Source: CBDAMZ01 sp965197375
GTDB taxonomy: Bacteria; Acidobacteriota; Vicinamibacteria; Vicinamibacterales; UBA8438
Assembly (NCBI GenBank): GCA_965197375.1
Contig: CBDAMZ010000005.1
Coordinates: 67,470-131,469, forward strand
DNA: 64,000 nucleotides
Reading direction: 5' to 3'
Of this stretch, positions 50,447-58,360 are shown one piece after another. Positions within the stretch are counted from its first letter, which is position 1; each line of letters opens with the position of its first letter. Position numbers and translations under genes: made by a program. Below the pieces are notes generated by a model that was not told the origin of the DNA, searched no databases, and saw only the letters and a program-made list of their open reading frames with translations.

Positions 50447-53400
50447 TCACGAATCTGCGTAGGCATTCGCACGTCCTTTGGCGAGAACTTGTCGAAGGTA
50501 TCGGCCCGTGTGTGAATCGCTCTGCGCAACCTGCTCGGGTGAGCCAATTGCGACGACATGGCCACCGTGCTCTCCGCCTTCTGGACCAAGATCGATGATC
50601 CAGTCGGCGGTCTTGATGACATCGAGATTGTGCTCAATAACCAGCAGGTTGTGACCGGCCTGAAGCAACTTTCGGAAGGCCGCCAGCAACTTGGCAATGT
50701 CGTCGAAGTGAAGGCCGGTTGTTGGCTCGTCGAAAATATAGAGCGTGCGCTCCGCGTTATGCGATCCGAGGTGAGCAGCGATCTTAATACGCTGTGCCTC
50801 GCCGCCGGAGAGCGTCGTCGCCGGCTGACCGAGCCGTAGGTACCCTAGGCCGATCTCGTCGAGGATCTTCACGCGCCGGACGACCTTCGGAGACATGCTG
50901 AAAAATTGCAGCGCCTCCCGAACGGTCATGTCGAGCACCTGATCCACGCTCCGGCCTCGGTATGTAACTTCAAGCACTTGCGGTTTGAATCGCTTCCCGT
51001 CGCATTGCTCGCACGGCACGAACACGTCGGCGAGAAATTGCATCTCAATCCTTATCTCGCCTCCGCCCTCACAGACATCACACCGTCCACCGCGCACATT
51101 AAAGGAAAAGTGACTGGCAGTGAGCCCGCGTGCATGCGCAGCCTTAGTCGACGCAAACAATTGGCGAATTTGATCGAACGCCTTCAAGTACGTCACCGGA
51201 TTTGAGCGCGGCGTACGACCGATTGGAGCTTGGTCGATAAGCACCACATCGTTCAGATACTCCAGTCCCTCCAGCGCCGCGTGCGTACCAACCCGCTTAT
51301 CCCAATGGCCCTTGGCTCGCTTCACAGCCGCGTAGAGCACGTCGTGGACGAGCGTGGACTTCCCTGAGCCGCTCACGCCGGTCACGCAAACCACCATATT
51401 TAACGGAATTTCGACGTCGAGATTCTTGAGATTATGCTCAGCAGCACCGAGCACCCGAAGATACCGCGTGGCGGGAACTCGCTTGCGACGGGTCGTCGGC
51501 ACCGGAATGGCGAGCTCGCCACGCAGGTACTTCGCAGTGAGCGACGTTTGTTCCCCTTGTAGGCCCTCGGGCGGTCCCGCGTAGACTACGCGACCGCCAT
51601 GCGTGCCGGCGCCGAGGCCAAGGTCAACGATGTAGTCGCCGGCCCGGATCATGCTCGCGTCGTGCTCAACAACAAGTACCGTATTGCCCTGATCGCGCAA
51701 TTGCTCCAATATGCGCATCAGGCGCTGGTTGTCGCGCGGGTGCAACCCAATGGAGGGCTCGTCCAGTACATAGAGCGTGCCAACCAAAGCCGAGCCGAGT
51801 GAGGTTGCTAGGTTGATTCGCTGCGCTTCGCCGCCAGAGAGCGTCGATGACAGCCGGTCCAGTGCCAGATAGTCCAACCCGACATCGCTTAAAAAGGAGA
51901 GCCGCTTGTGGATCTCACGGACGATCCGAACAACGATTGCCTTCTCCTTCTCAGTCAGCGCCAGTGCATTGAAGAACTGGCGCGCCCCGGCCACCGTCAG
52001 ACTACAGACCTCGTCGATAGTGCAACCGCCGACGCGGACGTCGCGGGCTTCGCGTCGCAGCCGCGCCCCGTGGCACTCCGTACAAACCAGGTACCCACGG
52101 TACCGACTCAGGAACACGCGCACATGGACTTTGTATTTCTTCCGTTCGAGCCGCCGGAAAAAGCCCTTAATTCCTTGATAGTTCTCCCCGTCTCCCTCGA
52201 CAACGAACCGCCGCTCCTTTTCACTGAGCTCTGACCAGGGTATGTTCAGACGCACGCCACGCCCGCGAACAGCACGTTTCAGCTCCACCAGATGTGAGCG
52301 ATAGTGCGGCTTACTCCACGGCTCGATAGCATTCTGCTGAATGGACTTTGACGGGTCAGGTACCACCAGACTCATGTCGAGCTCGATGATGTTGCCAACG
52401 CCGTGACAGGTCGGACAGGCGCCGAAGGGGCTATTGAACGAGAACAACCGCGGTTCCGGAACCTCGTACTTGTTCCCACAAGGTCGGCACTCGAAACGCT
52501 CACTGAAGAGATGGACCTGGGGTTGGGGTTTAGCCACGGGCGTTCCCCGGTTGCTATCTGTGGTGAACTGCGAATGGTCGACGGTCGAGGATCGAGGGTC
52601 GACCTCGATCGCAAAAGCCGCACCACCGCCTTCCAGGTAGGAGGTCTCGATCGAGTCGGTCAGCCGGGTCAAAACATCCGGTCCGACAGTGATCCGATCT
52701 ACGATCACCTGAATCGTTGGCTCGCCAGCAAGCGTGGCCGGATCGAGGTCGTCGAACGACACGGCGTTCTGGTTAACAACCACACGGCCAAACCCCTTCC
52801 GCCTTAGCGCGTCAATCGCTACACGGACCGACCCAGCTCCGTCAGCGGCCGGCCAGGTCTCCGGCACACTGCCGTCAACGAGCACCTTGCCGGTTGACGA
52901 GGAAGAATCACAATCGCCGGCCGCACTAATGTTGCCATCACGGCCGAAGCCGTCACGTGAAGTGAGTGCGTCAAACACTGGCATGGCGAAGCCGATCAAC
53001 AAACGTGTCCCCTCCGGCAAGGCCTCGAGTTTACGTGCCGCGACTTCCGTCGTCTCGTGCACGACTTCCTCCCCGCACTGCCGGCAGATCGTACGACCGA
53101 CACGCGCGAACAGCAGCCGCAAATAATCGTGGATCTCGGTTGTTGTCCCGACCGTTGACCGCGGGTTCCTTGGGCTATTCTTCTGGCGAATGGCAATGGC
53201 AGGACAGATGCCATCGATCCGGTCCACATCCGGCTTCTCCATCCGCTCGAGGAACTGTCGCGCATAGGCCGACAGAGACTCGACATAGCGTCGTTGCCCT
53301 TCAGCGTAGATTGTGTCGAACGCGAGCGATGACTTCCCCGACCCGCTCACGCCAGTCACAATGATGAGCTGGTTTTGGGGAAGGGTCAGGTCAATGTTTT

Positions 53401-53467
53401 TCAGGTTGTGAGTACGCGCGCCACGAATAACGATCTGGTTGTCCTGGTGCGGACGGGACTCCGGCAT
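50447..53467 (-). CDS. uvrA: Excinuclease ABC subunit A
   Basis: UvrA recognises DNA damage. The 1006-residue protein has two ABC ATPase halves: Walker A VTGVSGSGKSSLAFDTIYAEG and TGVSGSGKSTLVHDVLYAAV, and signature motifs STLSGGEAQRINLATSLGS and TTLSGGEAQRIKIAAHLGS. Zinc ligands are seen in FECRPCGNKYEVPEPRLFSF with CPTCHG, and in RCDVCEGGGE with CEQCDG. It is about 60 residues longer than E. coli UvrA. Part of the excess is at about 285-305 (DPRSSTVDHSQFTTDSNRG), which contains a heptamer repeat. Confidence 0.97.
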   Translation of the reverse strand: MPESRPHQDNQIVIRGARTHNLKNIDLTLPQNQLIIVTGVSGSGKSSLAFDTIYAEGQRRYVESLSAYARQFLERMEKPDVDRIDGICPAIAIRQKNSPRNPRSTVGTTTEIHDYLRLLFARVGRTICRQCGEEVVHETTEVAARKLEALPEGTRLLIGFAMPVFDALTSRDGFGRDGNISAAGDCDSSSSTGKVLVDGSVPETWPAADGAGSVRVAIDALRRKGFGRVVVNQNAVSFDDLDPATLAGEPTIQVIVDRITVGPDVLTRLTDSIETSYLEGGGAAFAIEVDPRSSTVDHSQFTTDSNRGTPVAKPQPQVHLFSERFECRPCGNKYEVPEPRLFSFNSPFGACPTCHGVGNIIELDMSLVVPDPSKSIQQNAIEPWSKPHYRSHLVELKRAVRGRGVRLNIPWSELSEKERRFVVEGDGENYQGIKGFFRRLERKKYKVHVRVFLSRYRGYLVCTECHGARLRREARDVRVGGCTIDEVCSLTVAGARQFFNALALTEKEKAIVVRIVREIHKRLSFLSDVGLDYLALDRLSSTLSGGEAQRINLATSLGSALVGTLYVLDEPSIGLHPRDNQRLMRILEQLRDQGNTVLVVEHDASMIRAGDYIVDLGLGAGTHGGRVVYAGPPEGLQGEQTSLTAKYLRGELAIPVPTTRRKRVPATRYLRVLGAAEHNLKNLDVEIPLNMVVCVTGVSGSGKSTLVHDVLYAAVKRAKGHWDKRVGTHAALEGLEYLNDVVLIDQAPIGRTPRSNPVTYLKAFDQIRQLFASTKAAHARGLTASHFSFNVRGGRCDVCEGGGEIRIEMQFLADVFVPCEQCDGKRFKPQVLEVTYRGRSVDQVLDMTVREALQFFSMSPKVVRRVKILDEIGLGYLRLGQPATTLSGGEAQRIKIAAHLGSHNAERTLYIFDEPTTGLHFDDIAKLLAAFRKLLQAGHNLLVIEHNLDVIKTADWIIDLGPEGGEHGGHVVAIGSPEQVAQSDSHTGRYLRQVLAKGRANAYADS
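52576..52603. repeat. Heptamer repeat inside uvrA
   Basis: Four adjacent 7-mers read GGTCGAC, GGTCGAG, GATCGAG, GGTCGAC. They lie in an in-frame insertion before the first zinc finger of UvrA. The same unit length, with a different sequence, is seen in uvrC. Confidence 0.7.
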
Positions 53468-53735
53468 ACTTGCCTACTAGAACGCGACTTCGTCAGGAAC
53501 GACAACCGGCTATTCTAGCCGCAGACTCCAGCCCGTTCAAATCGCCTATTCGCTCTCGTCACCTTCACGGAACAGCACGTTAAAATTCTCACGGTGCTCC
53601 ACCTCAGCCCCGGCTTCCTGGAGATCGTCGCTATCTTTGGTGGCGCGACATGTGCCGTATGCTAGGATGGCTCGTTTGTTGCGTAGTGAGCAACTATGCG
53701 ACCGTTGCGGAAGCCATGGCTCCTAGCCCAGGAAA
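53468..53735. other. Spacer between uvrA and tRNA-Thr with a possible gene remnant
   Basis: Mostly featureless. A minus-strand frame ending at 53546 reads RNKRAILAYGTCRATKDSDD and then EHRENFNVLFREGDESE before a stop. This looks protein-like but has no start codon or known family, so it is at best the worn end of a gene. Confidence 0.25.
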
Positions 53736-53811
53736 GCCGGCGTAGCTCAGCTGGTAGAGCAGCTGATTCGTAATCAGCAGGTCAACGGTTCGAGTCCGTT
53801 CGCCGGCTCCA
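53736..53811 (+). tRNA. tRNA-Thr (anticodon CGT)
   Basis: A complete cloverleaf with encoded CCA: acceptor GCCGGCG / CGCCGGC, D arm GCTC...GAGC, anticodon stem GCTGA / TCAGC around loop TTCGTAA (anticodon CGT, reads ACG), T arm AACGG-TTCGAGT-CCGTT, discriminator T and CCA at 53809-53811. Its 3' end is the attachment site of the island that follows. Confidence 0.96.
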
Positions 53812-53818
53812 CTTTTTC
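53779..53818 (+). repeat. att1: tRNA-Thr 3' end used as integration site
   Basis: These 40 bases (T arm, acceptor 3' strand, CCA and CACTTTTTC flank) recur at 60347-60386 with one mismatch. A version extended by 9 bases at the 5' side recurs at 55980-56028 with four mismatches. A tRNA 3' end is the classical target of tyrosine-recombinase elements. Confidence 0.85.
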
Positions 53819-53836
53819 CTAATAAAACCGACTGTT

Positions 53837-54121
53837 TTAGATCTGACGCCGCTGGGTCGGGGGCAGATCTGACGTTTTGTGCGACGTTTGTACGACATTT
53901 TCCGAAAACCCTTGCCGCGGACGGGTTTCCATGCGCGTCAGTGCGTCCGCTAACCGGTGCGATGACGACTGTAAGTAGCGGGAGGTAGTAGTGATGTTGG
54001 CGTGACCGAGGAAGTCGCGCACGTCATGAAGTCCCGATCCTGACTCCAAGAGCCGACACCCAAATTCGTGTCGCAGATCATTGAGATGTAGATCGGTGAT
54101 GCCCGTACGGCGGCGGGCGGT
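53837..54121 (-). pseudogene. Tyrosine recombinase (integrase), C-terminal remnant
   Basis: About 94 codons from a phage/island-type integrase. They read DLHLNDLRHEFGCRLLESG, then HDVRDFLGHANITTTSRYLQ, giving the box II Arg (DLRH), the LGH histidine and the nucleophile Tyr (SRYL). The N-terminal part with the first catalytic Arg is missing; a stop at 54122-54124 interrupts the frame. It sits 26 bases from the tRNA and points at it, the usual place for the island integrase. It cannot be active alone. Confidence 0.85.
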
Positions 54122-54137
54122 TCAACGGGGACGGGAG

Positions 54138-54425
54138 TTAGTTGCACGGGTACGGTTCGTCCCATTCGCGGGCAAGGCGCTGGGCTTCGGCATGCCCCTG
54201 CTCCGCTGCCACCCGGTACCATCGCACCGCTTCCATATCACCCTGCGGGACACCCGCGCCGGTGTCGTACACCACCCCGAGGTTGCATTGGGCTTCGGTA
54301 TCCCCTTGCTCCGCCTTCGCCCGTAGCTCCGCGACCGCGAGGAGATGCGAATACCATCCAGGCGTGACAGCAGTAGTCTGCCGCTGGCTGGCAGGGGGTT
54401 TAACGCGATTGAGGCGTGTATCAAC
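54138..54425 (-). pseudogene. Sel1-like repeat protein fragment
   Basis: The frame encodes one full and one partial Sel1-like (TPR-type) repeat: AEQGDTEAQCNLGVVYDTGA, GVPQGDMEAVRWYRVAAEQG and HAEAQRLAREW, then a stop. No in-frame start codon precedes the repeats and a stop at 54426-54428 closes the upstream side, so it is 5'-truncated. Sel1 repeats mediate protein-protein contacts. It is in the first island next to the integrase remnant. Confidence 0.75.
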
Positions 54426-54440
54426 TTATTCCAATAAGTT
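54423..54440. promoter_or_regulatory. Perfect 18-base palindrome
   Basis: AACTTATT-CC-AATAAGTT has two perfect 8-base arms. It lies at the 5' edge of the Sel1 fragment, in AT-rich DNA. It may be an operator of a lost gene or part of a mobile element end. Confidence 0.35.
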
Positions 54441-54606
54441 GCGTAAGCACTTTTCATTCATTTTCATCGCAGTTAGCATCTATGCGATGTTCAAACTCAA
54501 GCGTTGAATGAGTGACGTTAAATTTATCTTTGAGAAGCTGCTTAAAATTATTTTTTATAACCTCAATTGAATCGTACCGGGTTTCTCGGAGACCGAATGC
54601 GTTGAA

Positions 54607-55505
54607 TCAGGCCACCTCAGCCTGCTCATAGTACTGCGCCTCGAACTCTGCTGGTGGAATGTCCCCGAGCGACCCCAACAGTCGTCGTGTGTTGAACCAG
54701 TCCACCCACGTCAAGGTGGCGAACTCCACGGCCTCGAGGGTGCGCCACGGGCCCTTCCGTCGAATCGCCTCCGTCTTGTACAAGCCGATCACCGATTCGG
54801 CGAGGGCATTGTCATAGGCATCGCCTTGGCTGCCGACCGACGGCGCGATGCCGGCGTCCACGAGGCGATCCGTGTACCGCATCGAGAGATATTGCGACCC
54901 GGCATCACTGTGATGTACGAGGCCGGTGAGGGCGTCGCCCCGGCGGGCGTAGATCGCCTGCTCCACCGCATCCAGCACAAAGTCTGTGCGCATAGAGGCC
55001 GACACCCGCCAGCCCACAATGCGTCGCGCAAACACGTCGATGACGAACGCGACGTAGCCAAAGCCGCCCCAGGGTGCGACGTACGTGAAATCGGAGACCC
55101 AGAGCTGATTCGGACGGGTGGCCACGAATCGGCGGTCAACGAGGTCCACCGGGCGACCGCCCTCACCGGCGTGGGTCGTGGTGACCCAGGCCCGGCCCCG
55201 GACGGCCCCGGCAAGGCCCATCGCGCGCATCAGGCGCGCCACGGTGCAGCGCGCCACGCGGACGCCGTCCCGTCGCAGCTGCTTCCAGACTTTCCGGGGG
55301 CCGTAGACCTGCTGGTGCGCGTCATAGACCCGCTGAATCTCGACGCGGAGCTGACCGTCGCGCTGCGCCCGTGCGGACCGGCGCGTCGGATGTGTCCGTC
55401 CGCTGGTGCCGATGGCGATGAGTCCGTCGACGGGGCGATCGGCAGCACGGCGCAGATCGGCTCGACCCCGACCACGGCGCGATGGTCGGCGATGAACTGG
55501 ACCAT
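54607..55505 (-). pseudogene. IS3-family transposase orfB (copy 1), frameshifted
   Basis: The DDE integrase core is intact: VSDFTYVAPWGGFGYVAFVI (first Asp), HHSDAGSQYLSMRYTD (second Asp) and AYDNALAESVIGLYKTEAIR (Glu). But the expected start (MVQFIADHRAVVGVEP, near 55505) and the rest of orfB lie in different frames, with the break after IAPST. The same break is present in all copies, so the family may be inactive or rely on frameshifting. Confidence 0.7.
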
Positions 55506-55801
55506 CGTGGCGACGTCCTCCGGCGGTCGAGCTCCGCCTGGGCGAAATACGCGAACGCTTTCCGCAGGATCTCATTCGCCCGCTTCAGCTCCTTCAACCG
55601 CTCCCGCTCGCTCGTCGTCAGGCCCGGCCGATGCCCAGCATCACGCTGCGCCTGCCGCACCCACTTCCGCAGCGTCTCCGCCGTGCAGCCGAGCTTCGGC
55701 GCCACCACCGCCCACTCTGAGGCGTGGGCCTCCCGGTACTCCTCGACCATCCGGACGGCACGTTCGCGCACTTCCGGAGAAAACCGACTGGGACGCCCCA
55801 T
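55322..55801 (-). CDS. IS3-family transposase orfA (copy 1), with deletions
   Basis: The N-terminal helix-turn-helix reads GRPSRFSPEVRERAVRMVEE and KLGCTAETLRKWVRQAQRDA. Relative to copies 2 and 3 it lacks three residues (LQS) after WAV and seven (EREVREL) before KRANEILRKA, so its coiled coil is shortened. After AELDRRR the frame runs on into sequence that orfB uses in another frame. Confidence 0.75.
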   Translation of the reverse strand: MGRPSRFSPEVRERAVRMVEEYREAHASEWAVVAPKLGCTAETLRKWVRQAQRDAGHRPGLTTSERERLKELKRANEILRKAFAYFAQAELDRRRTSPRWSSSSPTIAPWSGSSRSAPCCRSPRRRTHRHRHQRTDTSDAPVRTGAARRSAPRRDSAGL

Positions 55802-55864
55802 AGCCCCCATCCTCCCAAGCAATGAGGTCTCCGAGAAACCCGGTACGATTCATAAGTAAGTTTT

Positions 55865-55888
55865 GACCACCATTTGGACCACCATTTG
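55865..55888. repeat. Two tandem 12-base repeats
   Basis: GACCACCATTTG is repeated twice in tandem just outside the right end of IS copy 1. No function is seen. Confidence 0.6.
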
Positions 55889-55979
55889 GACTGGATACAT
55901 CTAGGAAGGTTGGACGGCACTGTAAGTTTCCTGAACAAAACGTCCAGTGCCGTCCACACAATCCGCGTGCAGAGACTTT

Positions 55980-56028
55980 GTAATCAGCAGGTCAGCGGTT
56001 CGAGTTCGCTCGCCGGCTCCACATTTTC
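55980..56028 (+). repeat. att2: duplicated tRNA-Thr 3' end
   Basis: A 49-base copy of 53770-53818 with four differences. Two of them (A to G and T to C) fall at paired positions of the T stem and preserve pairing. This suggests the copy came from another functional tRNA-Thr gene brought in by an element. Confidence 0.85.
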
Positions 56029-56443
56029 AGTAGTTTGCAGACACACCGCACAGACAGAGCTGACTATTAGGGGACAAGACCCGTGGCACGGAGGCCACTC
56101 CTCCATGGGGCAAGGGGAACAGTCCTTAATTGGTAGGAGGCCGAACTCAACCCGAAAACAAACGACGGGCCAAAGCGATACGCCGCTGACTGCCTCCTAG
56201 CCGTTCTCGTGATCTCCGTCAGTTGGCGTTCCGGTAGTAGTCGCGTTCCTGGTTGGTGCGAGGGGGCTGGCTCAGTGTTATCCCTCGCGTCCAGGCATGG
56301 GCGTGCCGGGGGAGGGAGAGTGTCGACGCCGAGAAGCTAAGGGACTGAGGTTGGCTATGCGGGCCGCGGCCTCCTAGACTAGTGGCTGTTAAGGGTAATC
56401 CCCAAGGAGGAACTCAAAGCGCGCGTGCCCGTCCTGATAGGCA
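56029..56443. other. Intergenic region, nothing recognised
   Basis: About 415 bases after att2. No coding frame, RNA or strong repeat is evident. An AAGGAGG at 56403-56411 is followed by no sensible reading frame. Confidence 0.4.
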
Positions 56444-57091
56444 ATGGGTAAAGTCCTTCGAAAGGTCGGTGTGGCCGCCGTGCTTCTCGTCGCGCTGGGC
56501 TGGCTGTTCTGGCAGACCGTGCAGGACAGCCTGTCGGAGTCGTATGTTGTCGATCCTGGCCTGGTCGCCGAGTGGCGACTGGCACTCCGGAGCCCGATGC
56601 AGTCGGGCGCTGGGCTCCTCACGTTGCTGCCGCCCGATCAGCTCCGCGCGGAGCTCTTCCATCAGGTTTTCACCAGGACGATGGAGTCAATGACCTCGCC
56701 GGCGGAAGCGTCGATGCCGATCGTGCTGCACTCGGAGTATCGAGACACGCTCGGGACGGTTCTTTCGCCTGACGACATCCTCGAGGCCGCCGAAGAGACC
56801 GGCCTTTCGAACGTCACGCCCATGCCGGTCTGCATCGGTGTCGCGCGCAAGTTGGTCGCGGGTACGCCTCGGCAACTCTATTTCGCGCTTTTCGACGCGC
56901 CGGAAGTCGACCGGTTTCGCCAGGATCTGGCACGCAGGTACGCCGACGGCGACGGAGAGACGACGTTCGATCCCGGCGAGCTGGCATTGGCCGTGCCGAT
57001 CGCCGCGTCCGATGGCAACTTCGCCGGCTGGTGGCCACTCAAGATCCATGCCGAGACCGATTGCCAGGCCCCGCTCACCGCTGGCAGCTAG
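56444..57091 (+). CDS. Membrane-anchored protein of unknown function
   Basis: A 215-residue protein with an N-terminal helix (VGVAAVLLVALGWLFWQTVQ) that could be an uncleaved anchor, then a soluble domain of about 190 residues (VVDPGLVAEWRLALRSP, YRDTLGTVLSPDDILEAAEE, VCIGVARKLVAGTPRQLYFA). Two cysteines occur (PVCIGV, ETDCQAP). I recognise no family. A stop codon lies just upstream in frame, so the ATG at 56444 is firm. It is the first gene of the second island. Confidence 0.7.
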   Translation: MGKVLRKVGVAAVLLVALGWLFWQTVQDSLSESYVVDPGLVAEWRLALRSPMQSGAGLLTLLPPDQLRAELFHQVFTRTMESMTSPAEASMPIVLHSEYRDTLGTVLSPDDILEAAEETGLSNVTPMPVCIGVARKLVAGTPRQLYFALFDAPEVDRFRQDLARRYADGDGETTFDPGELALAVPIAASDGNFAGWWPLKIHAETDCQAPLTAGS

Positions 57092-57382
57092 AGCGGATGG
57101 CTTCGGCCGCACTACCGTCGTTGACAATAACTCCTTAAACGCGCGTCGTGAATCCTCGCGGCATCTGTTCTCCAGAGCTGACTGGCTGGTGGCGCCGGTT
57201 CTAATGCTCCCGGTACGCCGCGCGGCAGGTCGCGCGCTTCGGCCTCGTTGGCTGCCTAGTGACGCAGGAGGGCCGGCTGACTGCGAACCCCCGTACGTGA
57301 GATCCGCACGAAGCTCGTCAGGCTCGAAGTCGGCCGCGGAAGCCATGGCTAGAGCTTCCCGATCGAAATAAACGGGGATCCG
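57092..57382. other. Intergenic region between convergent genes
   Basis: About 290 bases with no supported gene. A stretch near 57290-57335 faintly resembles a group II intron domain V on the minus strand but the stem does not hold. Confidence 0.35.
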
Positions 57383-57874
57383 CTAGAAGAACGCCTGGGC
57401 GTGCCACGAATCAGAGGCCGGGACTTCCCACCGGCCGGCCCGCACGTCTGCGAGGCTCGTCAAGGTGTTGTTGAAGACCGTCGTGTCGAGACTGACCTCG
57501 CCCGACGTCGCTAGATCGGCAAACACCTCCCGCGGCACGCGCTCGATCTCCTCGCCCCGCCGGAACAGCACGGGCGCATGGTCGACCAATCCGACCCCCA
57601 GCTCCTGCTGTAGCGCCTTCATCTGCCGCACGAGCGCATCGACCGAGCAGCCCGACGGCCCAGCCGTTCGCTGATCGACCGCGACAAAGAGGAACTGGTC
57701 GTACCGCAGATCCCGGCCGGCCGTCAGCGGCACGGTGTGCGCACCCCACTGGTCGGTGAACCGGTCGACTTCGGCAAGCAGCCGCTGCCGCTCTGGCTCG
57801 TCGAGCGGCCGCTCGGCGGCGAAGATCCACAAGCGAGCATCCTCAGGCAATTGTTCGAACGGCACACGAGGCAT
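57383..57874 (-). CDS. Widespread ABC-ATPase-labelled protein of unknown function
   Basis: A 163-residue cytosolic protein with RLWIFAAERPLDEPERQRLL, FTDQWGAHTVPLTAGRDLRY, FLFVAVDQRTAGPSGCSVDA and VRAGRWEVPASDSWHAQAF. It has no Walker motif, although homologues are often labelled 'ABC transporter ATPase' in databases (from memory). The invariant-looking GCSVDALV and SWH suggest an active site or binding pocket. It follows a 50-residue membrane gene by 12 bases. Confidence 0.75.
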   Translation of the reverse strand: MPRVPFEQLPEDARLWIFAAERPLDEPERQRLLAEVDRFTDQWGAHTVPLTAGRDLRYDQFLFVAVDQRTAGPSGCSVDALVRQMKALQQELGVGLVDHAPVLFRRGEEIERVPREVFADLATSGEVSLDTTVFNNTLTSLADVRAGRWEVPASDSWHAQAFF

Positions 57875-57886
57875 GCGCGATCTCCC

Positions 57887-58039
57887 TCACTCCTCGTCTT
57901 CAGTGTAGTAGCCCAGAATACTCCTCATGAGCCAAAGCGAGACGCCGACGGGCGCGATGATCGAAGCGAGGACCCCTTGAAGGACATGCGACCGCTGTTG
58001 CCTCTGATTCCCACCGACCGCCGTCTCAATCGATTCCAT
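57887..58039 (-). CDS. Tiny membrane protein upstream of the 163-residue gene
   Basis: A 50-residue frame (ATG 58039, stop 57887-57889) reading MESIETAVGGNQRQQRSHVL, then LASIIAPVGVSLWLMRSILG and YYTEDEE. It has one hydrophobic segment and an acidic tail. The GAGGAGTGAGGGAG after its stop region serves the next gene. Codon-like composition and tight spacing support it, but no homologue is known to me. Confidence 0.5.
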   Translation of the reverse strand: MESIETAVGGNQRQQRSHVLQGVLASIIAPVGVSLWLMRSILGYYTEDEE

Positions 58040-58117
58040 ATATTGGAATACAATTCAGTTACACGGCGCCTTTGAGAGTATCGCTGGGTGAGCGATCCTG
58101 GTCAAGGCAGCTGAATC

Positions 58118-58360
58118 ATGAGCCGGCAGAGCGCACAGGCGGCCGTTTCGGGGTCCACGTCGGTCGACAAGGCTCTGGAGATTTGTGAAGCGTTGAACGA
58201 TCGAGCGACTGGCCTCAGCGTGAGCGCCCTGGCCCGCGCACTTGACGTGCCACCGCCGAAGGTGCGCCGACTGCTCTCGCTCCTGAAGCGCCACGGAGCC
58301 GAAGTGGGTGATCTCGCTGGGCGCCCGTTCGAACGCCGGTGGGTCATTTCCGACTTGTAG
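58118..58360 (+). CDS. Small IclR-like helix-turn-helix protein
   Basis: An 80-residue protein whose core (STSVDKALEICEALNDRATG and LSVSALARALDVPPPKVRRL) matches the N-terminal winged helix of IclR regulators. The ligand domain is absent: after LLSLLKRHG the sequence leaves the family and ends DLAGRPFERRWVISDL. It is either a free-standing HTH protein or an IclR gene truncated at the junction with a nuoB remnant that begins at its last codons. Confidence 0.6.
   Translation: MSRQSAQAAVSGSTSVDKALEICEALNDRATGLSVSALARALDVPPPKVRRLLSLLKRHGAEVGDLAGRPFERRWVISDL

Larger units (their letters stand above)
54568..55852 (-). mobile_element. IS3-family insertion sequence, copy 1
   Basis: The element is 1285 bases with perfect 27-base terminal inverted repeats beginning TGAATCGTACCGGGTTTCTC and ending in ...GATTCA. 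It holds an orfA (helix-turn-helix) and an orfB (DDE integrase). Compared with the other two copies it lacks 9 and 21 bases in orfA but keeps 10 and 4 bases in orfB that copy 3 has lost. The bases flanking the ends do not show an obvious target duplication. Confidence 0.9.

Noticed and set aside
54826..55803. Plus-strand frame (325 codons) inside IS copy 1
   Set aside because: Antisense to the transposase frames; no family features.
55853..55979. Target-site duplication for IS copy 1
   Set aside because: The bases next to the two inverted repeats (AAT and TAA) do not match, so no duplication is supported.
57290..57335. Group II intron domain V-like stretch (minus strand GAGCC...CTCACGTACGG)
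   Set aside because: The 5' and 3' strands do not form the conserved stem, and no intron-encoded protein is nearby.
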